A program made the position numbers and the translations under genes. From Eleginops maclovinus (Eukaryota; Chordata; Actinopteri; Perciformes; Eleginopidae), in contig NC_086350.1 in NCBI RefSeq assembly GCF_036324505.1, forward strand, positions 13,686,032 to 13,750,031: a DNA stretch of 64,000 bases, in the 5' to 3' direction. The notes under the pieces were generated by a model. The model was given only the letters and a program-made list of their open reading frames with translations. It was not told the origin of the DNA and did no database searches. Of this stretch, positions 41,572 to 52,700 are shown in pieces (the stretch's first letter is position 1; every line of letters starts with the position of its first letter).

Positions 41572-44150
41572 AGATGATGCAGCCATCACTTCAGTGAGTG
41601 TGAGCATGTGGTGTGCTATTAACATAGACGTTATACTAGATTTACAGCCCAGGAACATGTGAGATGCAGACGTGCGCTGCTGCTGTATTCTGCTGTTCGC
41701 TTTGACATCCAGTCTGCTCAGGTTATCCCTTTGCTTTGCAGGAGCTGACAGAGGAGGTTGTTGGTTCTCCGATTCCTGAGCCCAGGCAACGATCCAGACT
41801 TTTCCGCTCCCACTCAGAAAGCTCAGATGAACAGTCAGAACTGGACCTCTCCCATGGCAAGAAGGATGCTTTTGTCCTAGAGGTGTGTATCAATACAACA
41901 AAAAAAAGTTTATACGCAATTATTTCAATGGACAAGTGAAAGGATTTGCTGTCATTTCCATTAGATTGATGACACTGACGCTGTGGAGGACATCCACTCC
42001 CTCCTCATTGATGCTCCTACCCCCACAGGTACTGTATACTCTCATTTATTGAATTTAACAACAACATGTGTTGTATTTTAGTATACTTAAAGAAGCAATA
42101 TTGCTACGCCCATACTCTTTTTCACACCGAATCCTCACATCTTGCAGCCCTAAAGTGAATCATTACGCACTCACTGCACTCTGATAACAAATGTCCAATG
42201 TCTTTGCCTCTTCAACTTTTGCCATTCCATGTTTAGGTTTCTACAGCTGCAACACTGAGACCATGCCTGGGATTTTCAACTGGACTTCAGGAGTTCAGGT
42301 TATTATTAATAATTAAGTGTAACATCCTTCACAGTTCACAGCAGATCTTCTGTTATCTTAACCAAACAATTTTGGGGGCCTTTTTTGTTCAATTGTATTG
42401 TGGCATTGACGTGTAAAGGCTGTGTTTTTTAGCAGCTACAGGAAATTAAAATAGCTGTCATTCAGGAAATGTATACTTTTTGTTATTTCATGTGTTTCTT
42501 TCACTGTCTTGCAGATGTTTACATCCGTGAGGGTATTCAGGTTGAGTAATGCCAATCTTACAAACCAAGGCTTGAACAAGATCTTCACAGACCTTTGTGA
42601 GAATCTGCTTAAGGTACGAAGCCAGTATTTATCAGTTGGTAATTACGGCATTTTTGGTGCAGTACTTATTTAATGAGCATGTGTGAGACTGTTACACTCT
42701 ATATATTGGTCTCTGTATTGGTTGTGTTTTGAATTAAGAGTTTCATGTGAATTAAATGTGTTTGTTTCAGAGTTTTTACTTCAAGTTGCGCTCAATGATC
42801 CCCTGCTGTCTGTGTAAGCTCAACTTCACTGTAGCAGTACCAGAAGAGGAACTCATACAGGTGAGAGGTTTCAGGCCATTTCTGGTTTGTCCACTAGCAA
42901 CAAAACTGAATTGCAATCAAAACGTTTCTCATATCTACTAATGTGCCTCCGTCTGTCTGTCCGTCTTGCAGGTTGCAGTTACAGCCGTTGCCATGACGTT
43001 TGACAAAGACCAGAATCAGGAGAAGCCAGCAGACAAGCCTGCCACCAAAGGTAAAGGTTTTTAATGTTTTAGGGGATGTTTTTAATGTTTTCTTCTCATC
43101 CAAAGCCAGTCAATACCTTCACCATACCTTTGCTAAACGTATGCATCTGTGGGGGTTTTGTACAATGCAGGGTTAGTCTTTTGTTTAAAGAAACATTTGC
43201 ATTGCAGAATACTGTGCAACTACAAATATTTATTCATATTTAATCACTGTAAATGTGATACATATGTTTTGTTTGTGGCTTTTCTAATAAATTAGAACAT
43301 TTGAATTAAAATAAGCTATCTACTGTATCTTTGAACACTTTAAACGCTCCTTCTCTGAGCTGTGATAGGCTATCTACTGTATCTTTGAACACTTTAAACG
43401 CTCCTTCTCTGAGCTGTGATAGGCTAGTATCAGTATTGAACAAACCCCTCGAACTACTTGCTTTATTTCAGTAGTGGTGAATTAGGAAAACTGAACAGTA
43501 CCACAGAAAAAGAAACTTCACTTTGTGTTTGAGATCCAGAGCACCTGATTTATTCTAATGTGCTGCTTTTCAGGAGGAGGTGAGACTGAAGAGCAGCTGC
43601 AGTTTCCCATGGAGTTATGTGCAGATGCAGCAGCAGGCAACACTCAGCAAGCATCCAAAATCTCAGGTAGCCATTTTTACATTTTTATTTTTAAATTGCT
43701 TCCTGACCACCTCCTCTATCCGGCTTGAATAACAGGCACTGCCCATCTCCTCCACTAACAACTATAGGTACAGTCTCTTTACTCACCCCATCCGCAAAGC
43801 TCTGCCACAATCAGCTGGTTATGGTTCGTTTACCAGGTAAATACACAGTGTTGGGTCATGGCCCAGTGTGATCTGTTTGAAGTGAACTTAGATGGTCGTG
43901 TGGTGTTGTCTAGATGAGATGTCATGCTCGTAAAGCAGCATGGCTTACTTTTCATTCACTTAAATTGAACAATGAGCAAGCAACTTATCCCTGCTATAGT
44001 ACTCACTATAAAAGGAACATTTGGATGTACAAAAGATTCATATGAGGAGGGGAAAGCTAAGTAACACATGCTGTGTAGGCCTTGTGGCAAGGGCAAGGGA
44101 CTGTTCCTGAAGCCTTTTCGCTCCCTGCCAAGCGCAAAGTTAGATTTTGA

Positions 44151-44189
<39 letters not shown>

Positions 44190-44445
44190 CAGGTGTCCCA
44201 GAGAGCACCAACGTCTCATCCAGAGGTGAGCCTCTTTCCCCTCAATCCTCTCTCCCTGCTACCTCAACTACTACACTTCCCTGTTTTGAACTTTCATCCT
44301 TTTTACCTCGGACAGAGTTATCCTGCATCACTCCCAAACCTCATCCACTTTTGTTCTTTTCTGTTTGTTGTATTTGTCCTGTTTTCTTTCTTTTTTGTTC
44401 TCTTGTTGTCGTTGTTGTTGCGTTTGTGTGTGTGTGTGTGTGTGT

Positions 44446-44526
<81 letters not shown>

Positions 44527-46991
44527 TGTTCTCTCCAGCTGCCTCCGTTGATTACGGTTCCTTTGCAGACAGATGCAGCACCTGGCTAGAGCTGCTTAGG
44601 CTGAAAGCTCACACCATAAGACGAGGATCAGTTAAGACAAGTAGGAGGACACAGTCTCTAGCACACTCCGGTGATGATACTCACAAATACAGAACACAGT
44701 TTCATGAACATTGTCACACACACCCACACACACGCACACACACACACATGCACATGCCCACACGCACACACACACACAAAAACAAAAAACACACTCACAA
44801 ACCCCTCCATGCATGCCGCTGGGGGCGGAGCATCGTAAATGAAGCGACAGCTTTAAGCTAGAGTTTGAACGTTGAAGCCCCGCCCCTCAGAGGGATCCAC
44901 AATCAGCTGCTTGGCTTTGAAATGCCTGTAGCTTTGGCAACTATGATGACAAACTGTATCTGTAAGGGTTAAATGGATTGATGACAATAACTGGAGGAAT
45001 TCCATTGAATTGATTCTCTGCACTTGCATGAGTGAATGTACCTAAGCTGAGATGACATGATTTTAGGATAAACTGTACACAAAGAAATTGGGACATACAA
45101 TGTGGTAGAGATCAAGGTGGGTTGGGCAGGGCGCATTGCTTTTCTGCAAGAACTGGTATGATTTTCACTACTGTGCGCATAAGTGAACTTACAATCTAAC
45201 GTGTGGCTCTGAAGGTTCCTGGTTTGATGGATGTAAGCCACGTCAGGTAAATTTGCAGTAAGATGATGGAGCATCTTTCACACTCTGGCTCGTGTACATG
45301 TGCCCAGCTCAGCTCATAGCAGTCTATGTCCGTCTCCATTTCCCAAACCTCTTTCACAAATGCAAAAATATCAAAAAATTCTCTCATGTACTTCACTGTA
45401 CAGCAAAAACTGTACACTTGTAAGCATACACAGCTGTGTCCAGGTCTGTCTGTCTGTCTGCAGACACTGTTTAACTGTCTTGTCTGTTTGCTTCAACTGC
45501 ACTATATGCATGGCAGCGCACGCTTTCCAAGGGATTGTCTTGGCACCACACATCCTCACCACTGCATGTCAAGGCATACACGCACACAGACAACTGACAT
45601 ACTCGCAGATAGGTGCACACGTGTAAGTCCTGTCGTGAGAACGCTAACAGGATTGTATTTTTGCACGAACATTTCACATTCATGTTTCTTTCTGCTTTAA
45701 AGTTCATATATTTTATTATTTTTACCACGTTTTTTAGTATTTTCTGGTATCTCCGTTCCTTTTCGTCTTTTTTCCTCTTTCTCTCCTCCTGTTTCTTTTC
45801 ACAACTCCCTGTTTTGGACCTCTGCCTGCTCTGTCTGAACTTACAGTCTCGTCCTTGGAGCGCTGCAGTCCACTGCCTGAGGGACGGTCTCGTTCACTGC
45901 GCTCCTCACGCTCGTTTGGGAGCAGTTCAGTCGCCGTGGTGAAGATGACGCCGCTCTCCTTCCTCCCTGGGACACGCATTATCAAGTACCTTGGGATCAT
46001 CAACATGTTTTTCATAAGAGAGACAACATCGTTACGCGAGGTATGACTTCAAAGCCGAGCTACACATGCAAAGGCCCCAGGATCTTTGTTCAAGTGTAGA
46101 CATAACTGAAATGTGTGTGTTTGTCCTCTGCAGGAAGGTGGTGTCAGTGGCTTCCTCCATTCATTCATAGCAGAGGTGTTTGCAATGGTTCGAGCCCATG
46201 TAGCAGCCCTGGGTGGGAATGCAGTGGTGTCCTACAGCATGAAAGAGTGTATGTTGATGGAAAATCCAAACAAGAACCAGGTACTCCCACATAAACACAA
46301 GTATTTACCTATTACAGTCCATATGTAGGTCTGTCATGATAACTACTTATGACATATCATAACTATCGTTTATTTTCCCAGAAAGCATTCCAACAAGTAC
46401 ATTTTAAAACCTGATATAATACTTTCAAGTACACCGTTTAGAAACCACTTAACTCTTGACAATATTCAGTCAGCATTGTGAAGAAGATATTAAAAGATCC
46501 AAACTTGATACATCAAACATAAAAGTATATATTTTTTAAACAGAGCGAGCCCTTTTTATCCCATTGATCACCACAGCCTCAGGCAATTACAAGGCTGTCT
46601 CCTTAAATCCTTAGGTCATACACACTACAGGTCATACACAACCAATCCTGTTTTTAAATGGTTTTTTTTTACAAGGTGCAAATTATGAACATAATGTTCC
46701 CACACCAGAACTGTGGACACTCTTTTCATGCTGTAGGTAACAAAGGTTATTAACGTAATTACAGGCCTACATGTAAACACAATAACTTACTCTCTGCATC
46801 CACTCCACAGGTCTCTTTGTTCTTCTTATCGATTCATCTTTGTGTCTTTTTCCCCACCCCCCAAGGCTCAGTGCCTGATTAATGTCAGTGGAGATGCCGT
46901 CATCTGTGTCAGGGAGACGGACCAGGAGCCAACTCCCTCAACCACAAATATCGGACAGATCTGCCCTAGTGGAACCGATGTGACTACATGA
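28322..46991 (+). CDS. c2cd5: C2 domain-containing protein 5 (CDP138)
   Basis: Cytosolic/vesicle protein with a calcium- and lipid-binding C2 domain, an AKT2 substrate needed for insulin-stimulated GLUT4 insertion in mammals. Exons: 28322-28411, 28562-28648, 28779-28950, 29044-29139, 29442-29597, 29707-29944, 31990-32150, 33017-33235, 33703-33791, 35568-35676, 39090-39204, 39351-39449, 39564-39675, 39794-39873, 40202-40388, 40474-40638, 41742-41882, 41965-42028, 42237-42298, 42515-42613, 42771-42860, 42972-43050, 43574-43666, 44193-44225, 44539-44640, 45847-46040, 46134-46280, 46866-46991. Sum 3405 nt, 1134 aa; 1061 aa without 33017-33235 (human about 1000). C2 acidic residues D19, D26, D76, D78 and D84 are all present. 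Three related GxxAVVxY units follow, one after the C2 region, one central, one C-terminal; they resemble YbjQ-like folds. The linker is Ser/Pro-rich. C-terminal serines (RSRSLRSSRSFGSSS) are phosphosite-like. Confidence 0.92.
31200..31315 (+). CDS. c2cd5: Candidate alternative exon of c2cd5 (linker)
   Basis: Strong acceptor (ctgattggcccag) and donor (G|gtacgc) flank 116 nt that stay open in the phase left by the exon ending at 29944. The exon exits in phase 1, exactly like exon 31990-32150, so either exon could be used but not both in series. The encoded segment is Ser-rich (ESPLAHGCRSTHNSP... ending SVSVPTLIFTG) and reads like a protein linker and not random intron. It is not part of the counted 1134-aa model. 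Confidence 0.5.
31950..31974 (+). repeat. (TG)n tract before c2cd5 exon acceptor
   Basis: About 12 TG units ending 15 nt upstream of the acceptor of exon 31990-32150, replacing much of a normal polypyrimidine tract. Confidence 0.9.
33017..33235 (+). CDS. c2cd5: Phase-symmetric 219-nt exon of c2cd5
   Basis: Enters and leaves in phase 1 and is exactly 73 codons, so skipping it keeps the frame. Acceptor tttttctgctggatag and donor G|gtatag are good. The encoded segment (VKPVRSRPGIFLCPSSP... ending SVSFTEDLLLAASG) is Ser/Thr/Pro-rich with an Arg/Lys-Ser patch. I do not recall an equivalent in the canonical human protein, so it is probably a cassette exon, possibly fish-specific. It is included in the long model. 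Confidence 0.65.
36083..36151. repeat. (TG)n with TC interruptions in c2cd5 intron
   Basis: TG tract broken three times by TC, in the large intron between 35676 and 39090. Confidence 0.93.
37274..37327 (+). CDS. c2cd5: Candidate 54-nt cassette exon of c2cd5
   Basis: Preceded by a long pyrimidine tract, a perfect TACTAAC branch-point sequence and an acceptor cccag; followed by donor G|gtattt. It enters and leaves in phase 1 with 18 open codons (ALGNTRSYKLLDWNSVTA), inserting between ...RIHNP and DEPETRD. It sits alone in a 3.4-kb intron. This looks like a genuine optional exon, but transcript data are needed. Confidence 0.6.
41481..41569. repeat. (GT)44 microsatellite in c2cd5 intron
   Basis: About 89 nt of uninterrupted GT between exons ending 40638 and starting 41742. 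The CV and TH frames across it are artefacts. Confidence 0.97.
43315..43422. repeat. Perfect 54-bp tandem duplication in c2cd5 intron
   Basis: Two head-to-tail copies (43315-43368 and 43369-43422) of a 54-bp unit beginning gctatctactgtatctttga, identical base for base. Four more bases (gcta) begin a third copy. It lies between exons ending 43050 and starting 43574 and does not touch a splice site. Confidence 0.95.
44153..44188 (+). repeat. (TG)n tract abutting c2cd5 exon 24 acceptor
   Basis: About 17 TG units run to within 4 nt of the acceptor (tgtgtgacag) of the 33-nt exon 44193-44225. Confidence 0.95.
44424..44524 (+). repeat. (GT)n tract upstream of c2cd5 exon 25
   Basis: About 100 nt of GT with one TC interruption, ending 14 nt before the exon at 44539-44640. 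The 222-codon frame across it is a repeat artefact except where it shadows exon 25. Confidence 0.95.
44715..44778. repeat. Imperfect CA-rich repeat in c2cd5 intron
   Basis: Interrupted CA/CACG repeat just downstream of exon 25, complementary in type to the GT tract upstream of that exon. Confidence 0.8.
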
Positions 46992-47772
46992 CAGTGAAAC
47001 ACTGAGCCGCAGCTTGTTAGCAGGACACACTATCTGAGTGAAAAAGCTCTTTGAGTCTAGCCGTCCAAATATGAGTCATTTATGTCTGCCTTAAAACTCT
47101 GTAAAAAGATCCAAAGGTTTGGACGCAGGCAACATAGAAAAAGTAATCACACATACAAAAAAAATGCAGTCTGGATTAATATGGGAGTCTCTGTGTTTTT
47201 TTAAAATGTTAAACATTAGAGCATTTGTGCAGCAGGTACTGATGTAGCTCTTTGGGAATTAAATAGTGTGAGTGTTTTTAAACACAAGTGGATGTCTCTG
47301 TATTTTGCCCATGTATTACATCCGTCCATGTTGGTGAAACTCAAAGATAAACTATGTTGGAATTTACTTTGAGTTTGGGTAGGAGTGTGAGGCAGCTACT
47401 GTAAGACTAATGGGTCCATCCACAGCTCACAGGAAAAGTCATGGCCTTGTAAAAGAAAAGGCCCTTGTCAACCATCAGTTAATTTGATTGATTTGGGTTT
47501 TCAAGCAGCTTGCAAATTTAAAGGCCCGACTTCAACAAAGCTGGTGCTCTTCCTCAAAATGGAAATTGCTCACGAGAATGAAAATTTGAAGTGAAAAAAA
47601 ACACAGACCATGTGATGCCATTTTGTTAAAATTATCTTTGTGTTCATTGGTGTCCAGTTCTAATGTCCAAAGAATGGTTTTGTATGACTTGTGTTGATAG
47701 ATAATCTTCTTAATCAGTTACAGTATTGCTCACAGGCAGCATCCTACAGTGTCAAGTAATGATGTCATCTAT

Positions 47773-47778
47773 AATAAA
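47773..47778 (+). terminator. c2cd5: Candidate proximal c2cd5 polyadenylation signal
   Basis: AATAAA (in ataataaataaac) about 780 nt after the c2cd5 stop codon. It may be used as an alternative to the distal signal at 48559. Confidence 0.45.
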
Positions 47779-48558
47779 TAAACAAAAACAGGCCAGTATT
47801 TCTGGTGTATGCACATATTTTTGAAGGGCAATATTTTTCCTTTAGGACAGCCATTACTGTGTATTCAAGTGACTATTTTATAGATAAAAACTATTAGATT
47901 TTTGTATTGCTTAATTTTGAAATCGACAAATCAATGTGTATGCCTTTTATTTACTAACAGCAGGAGTGAGGGAGCTAATGGTTATGGGAATAATGTTGCA
48001 CTTTGGGGTCGAGCAGCAGGGATGTTTTATATGGCAAAGACTTTGAGATCATTTTGATTACTTAAAACGAAAGCACTTTGACTGAAGCAACTCCTCCATC
48101 ACATGTAGCTTTAAGATCAGTTACTCTTCTTGATGCATCATGCTATCACTGTCAGATTTCACACACCTTTGTCAATCTTTATTACTTTTGCTCTTGTACT
48201 GAATATAATCCGAATCTGTCCGGATTTGATATTTATGTCAAATGCTGGAAACAAGCATTTTATGGTGTAGGTGCCATATACAAAAACAGTGTAAATGTTC
48301 TCTAAAATCAGATTTTTAGTATTTTTGTAATATAAAATGTATAAAACCTTCAGCTCATTTTGCCTGTAAAATGAATTTCTTGATGTTTTGACTCAGCGAC
48401 AGAAATTAATGGTACTCTAATCTGTTGGTGATGAGTTTCAGATATCTGTGTCTAAAACTTGAATGTACATACTAAAATGCTTTTGCTTCCTGACTAGCAG
48501 CATGCAGATTCATTTTTTAGTGCCATTATTAGGTATGCTTGCCTGGTAGTTCTTGCAC

Positions 48559-48564
48559 AATAAA
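48559..48564 (+). terminator. c2cd5: Candidate distal c2cd5 polyadenylation signal
   Basis: AATAAA in 'ttgcacaataaactcagtc', about 1.57 kb past the stop codon, followed by a T-rich stretch (tgtttgatcatttttg) that would suit a downstream element. Confidence 0.55.
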
Positions 48565-48599
48565 CTCAGTCAAACCAAGATGCATCTGTTTGATCATTT

Positions 48600-49768
48600 T
48601 TGAGGAAAAAAAACTGCCCTGACACACTGTAGTTCCACTGCTGTTCAATACCATTTCATTTTTTGTTGGCTGTATATAGTGGGCCATTGGCTGAAATTAT
48701 TGTACCTATGCAATCAATTTACCCAAAAGAAGGACTTTTTATTTATGTTTGGAAGTTCAAACATTTTTGGTCAAACTATAAAGATATTAAATCTATGACT
48801 GTTTTCTGGCTGTGAGTTGAGTGACACAGCGTAATCCTGATTGGTTGGGTGGAGGGAGGGAGGGTCCTTTACGAGAGAGCTAGCGGAGTTGTGTGTCTCT
48901 TGTTTTGGCGTTGCGGCTATTAGTAACTTGTTGTCGGTGACTAATAAATTCATGGAGCAAAGAAAGAAAAAGCGTCATTGAGTTGCTGTAGCGAGACGCT
49001 AAAATAATAACGGATTCAAACTTGAGGGATCAATAAATCAAACACAAAACGTTCTCCAAACACATACGGCATCTCTGCTTAACAACCAAAGTAAGGTTGA
49101 CAAGGAGCTTCAACCTGATTTCTAACGAAACAAGTCGATACACGCCGTCCTCCGAGCTGGGCAACTTCTGATCTGCAGCCGATTGCGCAGGGTCCAGGAA
49201 CCGTCTACAAAGTGCAACGCCCCAGAAAGATTTTTAAAAAAACTAAATAACTTCCCTTTCATATAGTAAAGTCCTACCAGGATCACTTCAGAAATCCTCT
49301 AACACTTCCCTTGCTGGTTTAACTACATATTTGTTGAAGGTTTTAATGCTTTTGTATCAAATAGGTTTAAAAAAAAACATCTATTTGCTGATAAATATTG
49401 TGTATGAACAAAAAATGATAATACTTGAGGGAAAATATAGAGGGGAGGACATGGCATGGAATTATCCCCCTGTTCAGGTTTCAAGCGCGCGTACATAAAA
49501 AAAATGCACTAAAGGAAAAAGGCTGTTAAATGAATCCTCCCTGACACAAGACTAAGTGAGCTGCACTTCTTTTATCCGATGCTCATGGATGCAGCATAGA
49601 GGCGTGCACCGGCAGCGACATCCCGAGGCCGTGTGTGTACATCTCCACGCTACGTGTCCCTGTCCCCGGGCTACATCAATAAATGCTACAGCCTCTGCTC
49701 CAGGAGCAGACAGCGGTAACTCGGCCCTGCAACCAGCGGCTCTCCTCTTCCAGCAGTTCGGCCTCGAC
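48600..49768. other. c2cd5-lmf2 spacer with lmf2 promoter and 5'UTR
   Basis: No gene is supported here. The right end (from about 49540) becomes GC- and CpG-richer and is the likely lmf2 promoter and 5'UTR. The lmf2 frame is open upstream of the chosen start back to an ATG at 49556, giving a possible 71-codon extension. Confidence 0.5.
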
Positions 49769-52700
49769 ATGGGGGAAATCATCCAGCCACAGCGCATGTT
49801 CCTCTGGAGCATGGCGGTCATCTATCTGGCTGCTTTTGTGTCCCTATACGTGCAAATACCAGGTGAGACTCACAATTCTGCAGCCTGTGTGGAAGCTAGC
49901 TCACCTAACTTACTGTGTGTGTTAGCCTGTTAGCTCAGCTGGAAACTTGTCTTCTTGTGGAGAGGAAGAAGTTTCAGTGGGCTGCATTCAGAAAGCGTTT
50001 CCTTCTCCTGGCTAACTTTATGAGCTAACATCTGCAGAGAGAGTTCAAAACTGCTGTAAAGGCGCACAGACGACAATAATGTCAAGTGTTACAGTATCCA
50101 CACACCCGCTGTTTTATGAAGCCCTTTATCAGTAGCCCAGCAGAAGTCCAGAAGACCTCGCCCACGCCCTGTGTGTTTAAGATGTGCAATGATCATGCAG
50201 TGTCAACATCATTTAACGGTGCATGACTTTAAATTAATTCAAAAATAATTACAGGAATACATATTTAATGCAGACTTCTTCTTTAAATCCGTAATCTATA
50301 AATCTTCTTTAGAATCTTTAAATTAATGTCACAGTCATACTGTTAAAGTAAGTTATTCTCAATTAAAACTGTATCGCATCAAACTATGAAACATTTGTTT
50401 TGCCTAGTGTTGTAAACACACTTGCATGTTGAAAATACATTGCATTTCAAATGCTTTTAATTTGTAATTTAACCTGGGAAGCACTAGTGTTGAAGCTTAC
50501 AAGTGTTATGTAAATAAAACCAATACTATGATCTACCACATACATTACTAGCTTGTCTGTGCAGTGCAGGCATTGATCATGATGATGATATGTAGTATTG
50601 ATGGGTTTTCTAACAGATATAAGGTTTGTTTAACAACAACAAAAATCTTAGTGAAAAAATGCAGTTCCTCCTTAAAATGAAAAAGGGATCACTATGGTTT
50701 GAAGTGTTTAAATTCATAAGCTGTTTATGTTGATTTAAGTTATGGCTTCCCATGTTTATTGTTAGGTCTCTATGGTAATGAAGGGCTGCTGCCTGCTCGT
50801 TGGCAGCTGCGATACAGCGGTAAGTCTCTCTGGGAGCAACTGCTGTCGTCCCCCAGCCTGCTGTGGTTTGGCCCTCAGCTCGGCGTGGACACTCACACCG
50901 CCATGGAGCTGCTGTGTCTTGTAGGGGCCGCACTGAGCTTCGCTGCAACGCTGGTGGAGTCTCTGCGAGACAGCGTGGTGTTTTTCTGCCTTTGGGCCTT
51001 GTACCTGTCCATGTACCAGGTGAGTTTACACAATTTACTACCCACAGTCTTCTTTCACATGTATTTGTCACAGTGTTCCCTCTCTCACCTGTCATCTTTT
51101 GTTTCTCATTTCAGGTGGGCCAGGTTTTTCTCTACTTTCAATGGTGAGTGATGATTTGTAGATAAGTTAAAAAAACAAACAAGGAATCCTATCGGAATAC
51201 TTCTGGATTTACTTCCGGATAACTTAAAATAAAACTTTAAAAATATTGCACATTTTGTAAACAAAAACAAATGGATGCAGCCACTAAAGTTAAAAGAAAA
51301 AGACAAAAATGGTCTTTCTCTTTTAAGTTCACCAAAAGATTTTCAATGTGAATAAAGTACATTTGCACATTCATCATTTACGGTTTGTCAAATAAATTTT
51401 TGTTGCTGACATTAGTGACTTGATGTAACTCAATATGTATTTTTGGGTTATTAACACGATCGTGTTCTGAGTAGCAGCTGGCTAAAGAGATCCCAAGAAA
51501 GATTTGGCGGTTTATCGTTAAGTGTACTCCATCCTCAGTCCACTGTTAACATGCTTCTACTGCTGTGCAACAATACTGTGGACGTCAACAAACTAATATG
51601 ACAGCCCCGCTTCGCTTGTCCTATCTCTCTGTCTCCTCTTTGCCTCTATATCTCCAATAATTTAATTGTTTCTCCTCACTGTCCAGGGACAACTTGCTCC
51701 TGGAGACAGGGTTCCTCTGTATCCTTGTTGCTCCACTGACATTACTCAGAGGGTCACGAGGGGTCAGAGAGCACGATCGCGTGACCTTCTGGCTGATCCG
51801 CTGGCTGCTCTTCAGGCTCATGTTTGCCTCTGGTGTGGTGAAACTCACTTCCCGCTGCCCCACATGGTGGGGCCTTACCGGTATGTATTAGTCTGCTGGA
51901 GTGAGGTTCTTTCTTTTTTTTTTGTACTTCTTAAAATGCATTGTAGCGAGTATGTGTAAAGGGTATTGGAACTTAAACAAACGATTACTTTCAAGATTAA
52001 TTGATGAATCCTTTGGTCTATACAATGACAAAAAACTGTGATAAACATTCAGAAAAGTTTTTCAAACTCTAAGGATATAAATGTCTTCTTTTTCCAGTCC
52101 AAAACTCAAATGTATTCAGTTTACTATGAAAAAAGAGATTAATCAAGAAATCTTTATCTTTGGTTGATTGAAAACGGCATTCTCTGCAGAGTAATCAAAT
52201 ATCATAATACATGGCGATTACAATCTGTCTGTCTCCACAGTTTATTGCCTGATCATTGCAGCTGCAGAGGATTTTATTACAATAAAAAAAAACTGTATTT
52301 TGTCTCTCCAGCGCGTTCAAATGTTACAGCTTTGTATTTTCTCAGTTCTTTCTTTGTGTGTGTGTTGAACAGCTCTGACGTATCACTATGAGACGCAGTG
52401 TATCCCTACCCCGCTGGCCTGGTTTGCCCACCAACTGCCGGTGTGGTGGCAGAAACTGAGCGTGTTGGGGACCTTCGTCATAGAGATAGCTGTACCGCTG
52501 CTTTTCTTCAGCCCTCAGCGCAGACTCCGGATCGGGGCTTTTTACTTGCAGGTAGGTTTTTAAAAAAAAATCTACCACAGACTGAAATCTCAAACAAGCA
52601 AATTTAAACACGTGGCTTTGCTAAAGTGTTGTACTTTTATTAAAACAAATATTTGACCCCGGTTTTGGTTTGTGCTGCAGAATAAATGATTGGTTGATTT

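Noticed and set aside
44193..44861. 222-codon plus-strand frame with a long CV repeat
   Set aside because: The length comes from the (GT)n tract. The c2cd5 exons there use a different, spliced reading, and the frame has no domain.
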